A DNA stretch of 54,789 nucleotides from 2-01-FULL-40-13 sp964433155 (GTDB lineage Bacteria; Patescibacteriota; Microgenomatia; UBA1406; GWC2-37-13). The stretch is taken from assembly GCA_964433155.1 (NCBI GenBank), contig CAYSQE010000008.1, positions 1 through 54,789 on the forward strand, read 5' to 3'. This document shows positions 39,679 to 47,815 of the stretch, in pieces; positions within the stretch are counted from its first letter, which is position 1; each line of letters begins with the position of its first letter. The translations under genes were made by a program, and so were the position numbers. The notes below the pieces were generated by a model. It saw nothing but the letters and a program-made list of their open reading frames with translations. It did not search any database and had not been told where the DNA came from.

Positions 39679-40335
39679 TCATTCTACCCTTTTTTTCCCT
39701 AACTGCTTTGATAAATTGCGGAAAAACTCTTGAAGCTTTGGAAGCGTCAACGGTTTAATCATACGAGGCAACGTATCAAATTTTTCTGCATAGAGAAGAT
39801 CTGCTGCGAAAATCCAGGGTTCAATTTCCATCCGAAATTTAACCATAGCCCCCTCTCTCAAATGCCAAAAACCAAACTTTTTGACTAAAAAATAAAAATC
39901 AACAAAGTCTTTTACTTCATATCGAGAAGTTATTGTTGATATCTTATTTATGGCAATATCTAAAAGACTATCTATAACAATTCCCTTAAAAAGAATTCCT
40001 TTTTTAACTCTTTTGCCTCTATAGTAAGAAAAATCCATTTTTAATTTACTTTTATCAGGAAACGTCAAGGTAAATCTATAAAGATATTCTATTAGCTCTG
40101 ATTCGAAGCTAAATCTATATTGCTTTCTTAGATCGTTTATAAAGTTAAAGATGGCCAGAGTATCATATTTGTCTTCGGTAAAAAAATCAAGATCATCTGA
40201 ATAGCGATGATGAAGGTAAAACTCACTCAAGGCGGTGCCACCGGTTAGATAAAATCTATCTTTTATGTAAGCATTTTTTGCTATTTGATTGAGAATGACT
40301 CTTTGATCCTTGGTGAGGATCGATATTTTCCCCAT
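39679..40335 (-). CDS. AbiEii/AbiGii-type nucleotidyltransferase toxin
   Basis: 218 aa. The signature GGTALSEFYLHHRYSDDLD, then FFTEDKYD, is that of DUF1814 toxins of type IV AbiE-like systems, which transfer nucleotides onto tRNA or similar targets and block phage growth; TLTFPDKSKLKMDFSYYRG and IAINKISTITSRYEVKDFVD are the following conserved regions. The gene overlaps a small upstream gene by 55 bp, which is in the position of the antitoxin. Confidence 0.8.
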   Translation of the reverse strand: MGKISILTKDQRVILNQIAKNAYIKDRFYLTGGTALSEFYLHHRYSDDLDFFTEDKYDTLAIFNFINDLRKQYRFSFESELIEYLYRFTLTFPDKSKLKMDFSYYRGKRVKKGILFKGIVIDSLLDIAINKISTITSRYEVKDFVDFYFLVKKFGFWHLREGAMVKFRMEIEPWIFAADLLYAEKFDTLPRMIKPLTLPKLQEFFRNLSKQLGKKRVE

Positions 40336-40526
40336 ATAATAAGCTCCAACAATAAACGCCTTGAATGATAAAGATTAAGTTTATTCCAATATTTCTTCAC
40401 GAGATTAAGGCTAATTTTCTCACCTTTTTCTGTTGGGCCATAATTGATGAGACGCTCGAGAATCTTAATCCTCCCCGTTTCTGTTTTTTTGAGTTCCTCA
40501 ATATCATAATCCCACATAAGAACCAT
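40281..40526 (-). CDS. Small partner gene of the AbiEii-like toxin
   Basis: 81 aa from the ATG at 40526. Helical and charged (LKKTETGRIKILERLINYGP and VKKYWNKLNLYHSRRLLLEL). Position before, and overlap with, the AbiEii-like gene make it a candidate antitoxin, although it is not the classic winged-helix AbiEi. The start is fixed by TTGTCA (40556-40561), 17 bp, TACAAT (40533-40538), 6 bp, ATG. Confidence 0.6.
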   Translation of the reverse strand: MVLMWDYDIEELKKTETGRIKILERLINYGPTEKGEKISLNLVKKYWNKLNLYHSRRLLLELIIWGKYRSSPRIKESFSIK

Positions 40527-40532
40527 GTCCCA

Positions 40533-40561
40533 ATTGTACTCCAATAACGATCGCCTGACAA
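40533..40561 (-). promoter_or_regulatory. Promoter of the AbiE-like operon
   Basis: Minus strand TTGTCA at 40556-40561, 17 bp, TACAAT at 40533-40538, 6 bp, ATG at 40526. Confidence 0.6.
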
Positions 40562-40576
40562 GAAGAAGACAACGTA

Positions 40577-40618
40577 TGAGGCTAGACACCCGTCGAGCGT
40601 ACAGGCACGGATTTTGTA
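40577..40618 (+). repeat. Dispersed repeat B, copy 1
   Basis: TGAGGCTAGACACCC, then GTCGAGCGT, then ACAGGCACGGATTTTGTA. Outer parts match copies 2 and 3; the palindromic middle differs here. It lies just upstream of the AbiE-like promoter on one side and the 40704 pseudogene on the other. Confidence 0.7.
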
Positions 40619-40703
40619 TCTCATCTTCTGAATCGCTTGACAAGATAGTAACAACGATTGAATTTGACTATGTTCACAAGTGGAATATAATAAAAGGATT
40701 GTT

Positions 40704-41386
40704 ATGGTAACACGAAGAGAATTTCTACTAAGAGATGGACCAATTATAGGAACTGCACTCCTTTCTATTTTATGTATTAGAAGGTATATTTGCTCCTGAA
40801 TACAATCTTGAACGAAGACTTCAAATAATAAATGAGGTCTGCTGGCCAATTTACAAACAAACTTTTATCCCAAACGTTCCCTTAGATCCTCCTTCTGCAA
40901 AAGTTGCTGACAACATACGATTTGGCAGACTTGTATATCATTTCTACCGTTCTCTTGGTATAAAAGGCGTCCATGAACCTGAGTATTTTAGGCAAAACTT
41001 TCTTATGTTTTCTGAACCAGATCACGGCCAGATTGTCCTTAAGACTCAAACGACACTCTGGAATCAACATTCAGGCGCCGGTCTTGATGCTGGATGATGG
41101 GTAGTGGTGGAAACTTTGAAGACTTCTTAACTTACCTTGAAGGAAAAAATCCCAATGGCTCAATAGATCATAGAGACGGAAAAAATCGATGGGCTACCGA
41201 GTATGGTTTTTGCCTACTGCATTTTACTTTAACACATATCAAATAAATTCAATAAGCCCTTTAGAGAAAGAATTCCAAAAAGCAAAAGCCTATTTGAATA
41301 GTATGCTCAGCCCAAATAGTGCTCCTCCCGTGCCCGGTGGCAAAGGTTACGCTCTCGATATTGGTCCTTCGGGTATTTCGCTTTAG
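40704..41386 (+). pseudogene. Decayed RR-signal protein gene
   Basis: ATG at 40704 starts MVTRREFLLRDGPIIGTALL, a twin-arginine-like signal. The frame then shifts by +1 near 40770 and continues as VLEGIFAPEYNLERRLQII to a TGA at 41095; a second shift gives MGSGGNFEDFLTYLEGKNPN (41097-41246); a third continues as ISPLEKEFQKAKAYLNSMLS to a TAG at 41386. Read together they make one protein of about 225 residues of unknown family. At least three frameshifts show a dead gene. Confidence 0.7.
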
Positions 41387-41524
41387 GTCAATAAATAGGC
41401 GCACTCTCCAAGATAAGCAATTAAATCATTACGACTTTTGTGCGGCCGTCCATAAGTCGTTACTAATTTAAGAGAGGGAATACATCGAGGCTAGAAACTG
41501 TTGCAAAACTTTATACTTTAGATC

Positions 41525-41606
41525 GTCATTGCGAGCGAAACGAAGTGAGACGAAGCAATCTTTTTCAAATTTGAGATTGCGTCGTCGCTATGCTCCTCGC
41601 AATGAC
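41525..41606. repeat. REP-like palindromic element
   Basis: GTCATTGCGAGCGAAACGAA at the left pairs with the right-end TGCTCCTCGCAATGAC; inner GCAATCT and AGATTGC also pair. About 82 bp long, a type of short mobile palindrome common in many bacterial genomes. A half-element of a related kind (GTCATTCGGACC...) lies at 54377. Around it, 41387-41524 holds nothing I can identify. Confidence 0.7.
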
Positions 41607-41643
41607 AACTGACTGGGTTTTGAAATAAGTTCTACGTTATTCT

Positions 41644-42027
41644 CTATGGATTAGCAATAAGAAGCGGTTTGAGAAAGTACTTTAAGAAGAGCGGCGAAAA
41701 AATGCCTTTTATTCGAACTTTGATTTCTCCATTGGCCTCTTCTAAGAAGATAATCTCTTTTTTTTCAAGATTTTTAAGTACTCTCTTCACTTTCGCTACT
41801 GGGATATTTTTTCGGGTAATTTCTTTGATCAGGCTAAGAATGCTTGCAAAGACTATCGGGAAATTTGGGGTAACAAGAAATGTGCCTCCAAGAAGAACAC
41901 TTACTCCAAGCGCACTCAGGACTATTCTACGAAGCTCGCCATGTTTAAAGCTTTCATCCTGTTCTTTTACCTTCTGTATTTTCTTTGCTTGAACTTTCGC
42001 GCTTAGCTTTAATGTATTTGTATCCAT
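41644..42027 (-). CDS. Small membrane protein with winged-helix-like C-terminus
   Basis: 127 aa from the ATG at 42027. A membrane segment in the middle (LSALGVSVLLGGTFLVTPNF, about 37-57) is followed by KRVLKNLEKKEIIFLEEANG and a strand-turn, like a winged-helix half. The frame extends upstream to 42171, but a TTGACA (42056-42061) and a TAATAT (about 42034-42039) point to the shorter start. Function unknown. Confidence 0.55.
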   Translation of the reverse strand: MDTNTLKLSAKVQAKKIQKVKEQDESFKHGELRRIVLSALGVSVLLGGTFLVTPNFPIVFASILSLIKEITRKNIPVAKVKRVLKNLEKKEIIFLEEANGEIKVRIKGIFSPLFLKYFLKPLLIANP

Positions 42028-42105
42028 TACCAATATATTACCATCTCTCCCTCGATCGTTGTCAAGTTGGTACAAAGTTAAACAAGAAACATACCAACTC
42101 GCACG

Positions 42106-42175
42106 CGGTCGTAGCATAGTTGGTAGGACTATTGATTTAACCGATCGCAGTATTCGGGGAATCCTGGACAAGAAA
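42106..42175 (+). other. Degenerate tRNA-like sequence
   Basis: GTAGCATAGTTGGTAGGAC resembles a tRNA D arm, TATTG-ATTTAAC-CGAT an anticodon arm, and TTCGGGGAATCCTG a disrupted T arm, but the acceptor stem does not pair and the T loop is broken. If real, it is a dead tRNA or an integration scar. Confidence 0.3.
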
Positions 42176-42186
42176 AAGACAGAGTC

Positions 42187-42214
42187 TGAGGCTAGACACC
42201 CTGAGGGTTCCTGG
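42187..42214 (+). repeat. Dispersed repeat B, copy 2 (partial)
   Basis: TGAGGCTAGACACCCTGAGG then GTTCCTGG. The left part and palindromic centre (ACCCTGAGGGT) are kept; the right part is lost. Confidence 0.65.
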
Positions 42215-42286
42215 AAGTTACTCCATCTCTATAAAAGAGCTCGAAGACTCATTATTGAACTAAAAACTCTGTGTTATAATTATCAC

Positions 42287-43054
42287 ATGCTCATAGAGAT
42301 AGCAAGTCCCAGCGTACTAAAAACAGATTTGCTTCAACTCGAGAGAAAAAGATCTCCTCCAAAACCACAGATTATAGAAATTGAAAACTTAGCGTTTGTA
42401 GCTACCGAACACCGCATGCGTTTTAAAGACTACCCTGATGAAACTAGACGTATTCGAAAAATTATTAGCCAATCCGATCACTTAGTCATGAAAGGCAATT
42501 CAATGACCTCAAAATTCAAGGCAAGTCAATCTGGTGGTTCATATGAAGGTCTTGCTATTAGAATTTATCAATTAAATCATCAAAAAAAACAGGTGATTAA
42601 CCTGGAAGAAAATGCACCGTTTGTTCGACTTCATAGGGAGTATGGAGTAGATCCACTCAAGGCTGTAACATACGAACTCATTAACTCATTTTTGAGACGA
42701 TTTGAAGAACCCGATATAATCCAACTTACCCCAAACTTAACCCTGGTAAAATCAGGTTTGCCTGAAGATCTTGTATCTCATATCCGCAAGAGTATTGAAT
42801 TATATGGGATGTTGTATCCTGAATTTAATACCATTGATTTGCAGCCCGTTGAGGAGTTATTTTGGAATCTAGCAGTAAGGCTTTTTTCGGAAAAATCTGG
42901 AAAAGAAACTATGGTATTTTGGACGAATACGAGATTATGAAATAATGGGACCAAAAATCATAAACAACCTCCTAACTGGAATGCATTTTTGGATTCAATA
43001 GATCCTGAATTAAGAGCACATGTACTCTTTACCGATCAGATCATGACTGGATAA
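42287..43054 (+). pseudogene. Uncharacterised gene interrupted by an in-frame TGA
   Basis: From ATG 42287 (6 bp after TATAAT at 42275-42280) the frame gives 217 residues to TGA 42938-42940, then continues in the same frame for 37 codons (NHKQPPNWNAFLDSIDPELR) to TAA 43052-43054. The second part is protein-like. The protein is soluble and unrecognised (LIEIASPSVLKTDLLQLERK; DYPDETRRIRKIISQSDHLV). If the TGA is a real stop the 217-aa product may still function. Confidence 0.55.
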
Positions 43055-43084
43055 CTCAAAGGTTACACAAACTGAGAGTTTGAT

Positions 43085-43104
43085 GGCACGGATTTTGCAA
43101 ATCT
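43085..43104 (+). repeat. Dispersed repeat B, right-end fragment
   Basis: GGCACGGATTTTGCAAAT matches the right part of repeat B. Nothing else in 43055-43227 is recognisable apart from a TTGACA/TATACT pair near 43155-43181. Confidence 0.45.
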
Positions 43105-43227
43105 CTCTACTTGAATGCTAAGCAAATATCCATCTTGATTTAATGAAAGATTTTTGACAAAAAATCTTATTTTGTATACTTACCTTGTATTTAGTAATTA
43201 TCTTAGAAACATACATGTAAAAAATAT

Positions 43228-43605
43228 ATGCCAACCCTAGAACAAAGAATGCGCCAACGAGCAGAACAATCAAGCGGTAGATCAGGCTTAGTAACCATGG
43301 GGATGCACTCTGAGAAAGGCCTTGAAAGCTTAGTAGCTGTAGCCAAACGGGAGAGAACTTATTTACAAAAGCTCAATATGATGGCCCGTCATATATTTTA
43401 TTTTAATCATACTCTAGGATCTACGGTGCGAATTGGAAAGCACGAGGCTACTATATCGAGCTATAGGGAAAGGACAGGACAATTCTCCCTAAAAGGTCTT
43501 CCTCAAGGGATGGGACCAAACAAAAACGCTAGTGAGATGTATAAACTTTTGGTTGATCAAGGAATGCCAGAATGTAATCCAGAATGTTTACAAAGGCACG
43601 GCTAA
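43228..43605 (+). CDS. Uncharacterised 125-aa protein
   Basis: Not recognised. Basic N-terminal half (MPTLEQRMRQRAEQSSGRSG) and a mixed C-terminal half with three Cys/His positions near the end (MPECNPECLQRHG), possibly a small metal site. It ends 5 bp before repeat B copy 3 and converges with the WecG/TagA gene. Confidence 0.5.
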   Translation: MPTLEQRMRQRAEQSSGRSGLVTMGMHSEKGLESLVAVAKRERTYLQKLNMMARHIFYFNHTLGSTVRIGKHEATISSYRERTGQFSLKGLPQGMGPNKNASEMYKLLVDQGMPECNPECLQRHG

Positions 43606-43610
43606 AAACT

Positions 43611-43653
43611 TGAGGCTAGACACCCTGAGGGTGGACAGGCACGGAGTTTGTAA
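43611..43653 (+). repeat. Dispersed repeat B, copy 3
   Basis: TGAGGCTAGA, CACCCTGAGGGTG (43621-43633, palindrome), GACAGGCACGGAGTTTGTAAA. The full copy. It overlaps the 3' end of the WecG/TagA gene and writes its last residues (TNSVPVHPQGV), so the repeat has replaced the normal end of that gene. Confidence 0.75.
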
Positions 43654-44386
43654 ATTTTTGTTTTAAGACTAACCAGCAAAATTTTATCAACCTTAATTGC
43701 CTTCTCCAACGCCATGGTTGCCGCACGAGGCGAAAAAGCCATTCTAAGCCGATTCTACGCAAGGTTAAGGGGGCACGAGATATCTTCTCCCCTTCATAAT
43801 CAAATGCTCCGCCGACTCCCATGCAGATTATCCTATTGAGACGATCCTTGTGATGATAAAACCACAATTCTTGGTCAGGTGAGCCAAACGCAGCAAAAAT
43901 GATATGGGGCTTATAGGAGGCAACTATAGAAAAAAGAGCATTTTTTTCACTCTGAGCCTGATTTTTGATATTTTTGAACCCTTCGTCTCCCATAAATTTA
44001 GCTTGGGGGTAGCTTTGTTCATAGCACTCGACCAGTTGAAGTGCCAAATTGCCCTTCCCCCCAATTAGCAGCACTCTCAAGCGTAACCTATCAGCTTCCT
44101 TGAGCATATCCCTCATGAGCTCAACCCCTGGTATGCGCTCACCTACCTTAATGCCAAGCGCCCTACCTGCTAGGACGACGCCTACCCCGTCTACTATCTT
44201 GATTTGGCTTGTCTCTAAAACCTTTTTGAATTCCTTGTTTTCATGAACGATTACAAGATTTTCTGGGTTAAGCGAGACAATCTGGAAAAATCCCGACGGA
44301 TTTCGTAAGTATTTTTTAATTTTCTCTAGGACTTGACTTTTTTGTAAATAACGTATCGAGACACCAAGTATGGAATTTTCTTTCAT
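43616..44386 (-). CDS. WecG/TagA/CpsF family glycosyltransferase
   Basis: 256 aa. GT26 enzymes add ManNAc(A) or a related sugar to lipid-linked GlcNAc in wall polymer or polysaccharide synthesis. SLNPENLVIVHENKEF and VDGVGVVLAGRALGI (substrate loop with the catalytic Asp of the DG motif), LLIGGKGNLALQLVE, FAAFGSPDQELWFYHHKDRL and GVGGAFDYEGEKISRAPLTL are the family blocks in order. The very C-terminus comes from repeat B. The product may feed the LCP ligase at 407. Confidence 0.92.
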   Translation of the reverse strand: MKENSILGVSIRYLQKSQVLEKIKKYLRNPSGFFQIVSLNPENLVIVHENKEFKKVLETSQIKIVDGVGVVLAGRALGIKVGERIPGVELMRDMLKEADRLRLRVLLIGGKGNLALQLVECYEQSYPQAKFMGDEGFKNIKNQAQSEKNALFSIVASYKPHIIFAAFGSPDQELWFYHHKDRLNRIICMGVGGAFDYEGEKISRAPLTLRRIGLEWLFRLVRQPWRWRRQLRLIKFCWLVLKQKFTNSVPVHPQGV

Positions 44387-44402
44387 ATTTTATATTTTAC
44401 TA

Positions 44403-44506
44403 TAAGTAAGTTACAAGTTATAAATTACAAGTTATAAGTAAGTATTTTGTACAAATTTATTACTAAGCTTTAATTTGTCTAATAGGACTAATAAGTCTTA
44501 TTTGAG
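44403..44506 (+). repeat. AT-rich short repeats and nine-bp array, copy 3
   Basis: 44405-44445 holds ACAAGTTATAA-type repeats. 44471-44506 holds four 9-mers: TAATTTGTC, TAATAGGAC, TAATAAGTC, TTATTTGAG, the same family as at 7581. The region 44387-44617 has no gene; its end (44583-44607) is another short repeat, AATTAGA. Confidence 0.6.
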
Positions 44507-44617
44507 AAAAAATGATAAGATACTAATAAAAAATACTATATTCTATTTATATATTTTGTCGTAATTATTTTAATATTATTTGAAATTAAAAATTAGAAAT
44601 TAGAAATTTTCTATAGG

Positions 44618-45622
44618 TTATCTAATTGCTTCCTTGTAGCTATCTAGATTCTCAATAGCCATCCCCACACCCCTAATAACACAAAAAAGCGGTTCGTCAA
44701 CTACAAAAGAAGCAACTCCCGTATAGTAAGTGATGTATTTATCGATATTGGTCAGAAGGCTCGTTCCGCCAGATAAAACTATTCCCTTATCGACAATATC
44801 TGCGGATAACTCAGGTGGTGTATCAGAAAGAATCTGTTTGATGCCTTCAAGTACTTGTTTGAGGGGCTTTTGTAAGGCTTCATTGATTGACTGTTCTTTA
44901 ATCTCGAGAATCTTAGGTAATCCTGATTGAAAATCGCGGCCTTTCACCTCCATCTTCTTCTCGGCTTTATCCTTTTCAATCAAGGCACTCCCGATCTTTA
45001 TCTTGATCTCCTCAGCTGTACGTTCTCCAATAATCAGATTGTGCTCACGACGAAGATTTTGCATGATAGCTTCATCGAGCTTGTTGCCGGCAACGCGGAC
45101 TGTTTTATAGACGACAAGCTGACCAAGCGAAATAATAGCCGCCTCAGTGGTCCCGCCTCCTGTATTGACGATCATGTGACCAGACGCTTGAGAAATGGGA
45201 ATTTTTGCACCAATGGCAGCAGCTAGAGGCTCCTCAATAAGATATATATCTGACGCTCCAGCCTGCTTACAGGCTGCTACAACAGCCCTTTTCTCTACCT
45301 GACTCGCACCACCGGGTATCGAAATCATGACCTCTGGCCAGAGTATCCTTCCTTTTAAGGCTTTTTTGAGAAAATACGTAATCATGGCCGAGGTGGTCTT
45401 ATAGTCTGCAATCACTCCTTCTTTCAACGGTCGCGAGGCAACAATCGACCCCGGCGTCCTACCAAGCATCTCTTTTGCGTCGTCACCAACAGCTAAAATT
45501 CGCTTGTCCTCAAGCGAATAGGCCACCACAGTTGGTTCATTTAAAACAATACCTTCTCCAACCACATAGACAAGAATGTTTGCCGTCCCTAGGTCGATGC
45601 CTACTTTTTTGCGAAAAAACAT
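44618..45622 (-). CDS. mreB: Rod shape-determining protein MreB
   Basis: 334 aa, full length. GIDLGTANILVYVVGEGIVL is the phosphate-1 loop of the actin fold, VNTGGGTTEAAIISLGQLVV the phosphate-2 loop, and VLSGGTSLLTNIDKYITYYT the adenosine loop. MreB filaments guide wall synthesis in rod cells. Monocistronic; mreC/mreD are not adjacent. Confidence 0.96.
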   Translation of the reverse strand: MFFRKKVGIDLGTANILVYVVGEGIVLNEPTVVAYSLEDKRILAVGDDAKEMLGRTPGSIVASRPLKEGVIADYKTTSAMITYFLKKALKGRILWPEVMISIPGGASQVEKRAVVAACKQAGASDIYLIEEPLAAAIGAKIPISQASGHMIVNTGGGTTEAAIISLGQLVVYKTVRVAGNKLDEAIMQNLRREHNLIIGERTAEEIKIKIGSALIEKDKAEKKMEVKGRDFQSGLPKILEIKEQSINEALQKPLKQVLEGIKQILSDTPPELSADIVDKGIVLSGGTSLLTNIDKYITYYTGVASFVVDEPLFCVIRGVGMAIENLDSYKEAIR

Positions 45623-45741
45623 AATTGGAACTTAGACCAAGCTTAGCTTGGTTAGAAATTAGGATTTAGAAATTTGAATGTGTATTATTGTATAATATTT
45701 GCTGCATATTCTGTTATAGATAAGCACTGTCATAATAACTT

Positions 45742-46941
45742 ATGAAACTGATTTATCGAATAGTTTTAATTATATTCTTTTTGCTTGTTTTATCGGCCAT
45801 TATAGCATTTGCCAGAGGCTATAGATTCGACGTTGAAAAACAAAATGTCACCTCAAATGGAATCCTAGCGATCGCCGCCTACCCAAAAGCCGCGAAAGTG
45901 TATATTAATGGTGAGCTTAAAGGCGTAAGCGATATTAATCTAACACTTCCTAATGGTACTTACAACATTGAGGTAAAAAAAGATGGTTATACGAGTTGGC
46001 AAAAGTCTGTTAGCCTAAAAGGTGAGCTCGTTTTAACTCTTGATGTCTTGTTGTATCCGCTCAATCCATCTTTATCGCCCCTTAGCAACGTTGGAGTCAC
46101 CAAGGCGATAGCCCTTCAACAAGCCGATAAGATAATTCTTTTCTCAGAAAGCGACACCGGGGAAAAAGACGGCATCTATCTTTTTGATTTAAGTAAAAAT
46201 CCTCTATCTTTTTTTCCTCCCTTAAAATTAATTATTTTGAAGAAAGTAATAACAGATTCAGTAGGAGAGATTGATTTTAAAGATGTGAGAGTTGAAGTCT
46301 CTCCGGACAATAAAGAGGCTATATTTACCTTTCAAATCGGAGGAAAAACCCAATCGTTTCTTCTTTCTCTGGAAAATGAAAACACCAACGTATTTGACAT
46401 CTCCTCATCAAATGAGACTCTGGTTGAGGCCTGGACGTCTCAAAGACTACAAGTCACCCGAAAGATTTTAGAGGCCTATCCAAAAGAAATAGCAAAAGTT
46501 GCCACTGATTCGTTTGACGTTGTCGAATTTTCTCCAGATGAGACAAAAGTGTTATATCTTGCCAAAAAATCATTGACTTTGCCACAGGTTGTTGTCCCAG
46601 CTCTTATTGCAGTCAATCAAACGCCGCAAGAGAGGATACTAAATGAAGGCGGTCTCTATGTGTATGATAAAAAAGAAGATAAAAACTATTCGCTCGTCAA
46701 CTACCAACTACCAACTACCAACTACATATCATGGTATTCTGATTCAAAACACCTCGTATTCAATGAAGGCAACAAAATATCAGTAATCGATTATGACGGA
46801 CTAAATAAACAAACAATCTACTCGGGCCCATATGATGGATCTTTATTCAAGGTAACAATCGATGGAAAAATAATAATCCTTACCAATCTCAATCCGCAAG
46901 CAAATAGACTCCCCGATCTCTATTCAGTCGGCATTAGGTAA
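45742..46941 (+). CDS. Membrane-anchored PEGA-domain protein with beta-propeller-like region
   Basis: 399 aa. Signal anchor at 5-25 (IVLIIFFLLVLSAIIAFA), PEGA domain at about 42-105 (IAAYPKAAKVYINGELKGVS, GTYNIEVKKDGYTSW), then a repeat region of WD-like blades (VEFSPDETKVLYLAKKS; ISWYSDSKHLVFNEGN; LFKVTIDGKIIILTNL). It is an extracellular surface protein of unknown role. A tandem CTACCAA heptamer (46698-46725) writes NYQLPTTNYIS in a loop before a blade. Confidence 0.78.
   Translation: MKLIYRIVLIIFFLLVLSAIIAFARGYRFDVEKQNVTSNGILAIAAYPKAAKVYINGELKGVSDINLTLPNGTYNIEVKKDGYTSWQKSVSLKGELVLTLDVLLYPLNPSLSPLSNVGVTKAIALQQADKIILFSESDTGEKDGIYLFDLSKNPLSFFPPLKLIILKKVITDSVGEIDFKDVRVEVSPDNKEAIFTFQIGGKTQSFLLSLENENTNVFDISSSNETLVEAWTSQRLQVTRKILEAYPKEIAKVATDSFDVVEFSPDETKVLYLAKKSLTLPQVVVPALIAVNQTPQERILNEGGLYVYDKKEDKNYSLVNYQLPTTNYISWYSDSKHLVFNEGNKISVIDYDGLNKQTIYSGPYDGSLFKVTIDGKIIILTNLNPQANRLPDLYSVGIR
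46698..46725 (+). repeat. CTACCAA heptamer array inside the PEGA gene
   Basis: CAA followed by three CTACCAA units and CTAC. In frame, 28 bp; a different heptamer from those of the pilin cluster but of the same length. Confidence 0.75.
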
Positions 46942-47070
46942 CGAATGCCAATAAACATTTGTATATTTGATTATTTTCTAAGCCTATAGTTGGTAAGCAC
47001 GGATAGATCTATTAATAAACCTGAATTTTTAAATTTAATCTTATTTATTTACTTGTAATGAAGATCAAAT

Positions 47071-47808
47071 CTACTCAGATACTCTTGTTGCGAAAACCAG
47101 CAGTCTTTTTAGAGTAGTACCCGGAGGCCAACAGGTTTGTAACGTCAGGAATTCTTTGTTGGTTTTACGCGTCAAATAGTCTACTTGTGATGGATCTGCG
47201 ACGGTCGTATTTATTACTCTATAAAGGTAGCGTTGACCTTTATAAAAAAGGTTTACCTCATCATTTTTTTCTAGTTTATTGAGAAGATAAAAAATAGCAT
47301 TATAACTTCCAACATTCCAAAAATAATCTGTTGAGTGGGCAAACAAGAAAATATGACCTCCTTCACCAGGAAAACTTGTACCCAGAGCTTGGGCAACTCC
47401 TTTGTTTAGAGCATCGAGGTATACTTTTTCATCTGATGCATCGATATTTGCCAATATCCTTGAATTTGCGCCTATTTTTGGTATAACGATACTAAAGTTG
47501 GTATCCGCAGGTATCAGAAACTCTGTAGTTTCAAGATTTAATGCTTTTGCCAGTAACCCCTTTGGTTGTGCTGGTATTTCTTTTTGATATTTAATTTTTG
47601 TTATTTGATCTTGGGATACTATGTATTGCTTTTTAATCATCTTGTCAACAAAATATCTAATTTCCTCACGGACGGGAAGATAGAAAGTTTTTGCGATTAA
47701 AAACAAACTAGACAGAATAAGAAAGTTACCGATCGTCCGAAGAATTAGAATCTTAATATATTCTGGCGTACGAAGTCTTCTTCTAATTATGTGATGAATT
47801 TTTGTCAT
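47071..47808 (-). CDS. Sortase family transpeptidase
   Basis: 245 aa. N-terminal membrane segment (TIGNFLILSSLFLIAKTFYL), catalytic His in FLFAHSTDYFWN, and catalytic Cys in LTLQTCWPPGTTLKRLLVFA with the Arg downstream (TLKRL). It joins surface proteins to wall or to each other. It lies 7 bp after atpC, in the same direction, so it may be read from the ATP synthase operon. Confidence 0.92.
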   Translation of the reverse strand: MTKIHHIIRRRLRTPEYIKILILRTIGNFLILSSLFLIAKTFYLPVREEIRYFVDKMIKKQYIVSQDQITKIKYQKEIPAQPKGLLAKALNLETTEFLIPADTNFSIVIPKIGANSRILANIDASDEKVYLDALNKGVAQALGTSFPGEGGHIFLFAHSTDYFWNVGSYNAIFYLLNKLEKNDEVNLFYKGQRYLYRVINTTVADPSQVDYLTRKTNKEFLTLQTCWPPGTTLKRLLVFATRVSE

Positions 47809-47815
47809 TTTATAA

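Noticed and set aside
42059..42286. N-terminal extension of the 42287 gene
   Set aside because: It runs through the tRNA-like segment and repeat B; the promoter lies directly before 42287.
25173..42940. Stop-codon reassignment
   Set aside because: The interrupting stops are both TAA and TGA, and intact genes end in TAA, TAG and TGA; decay is simpler.
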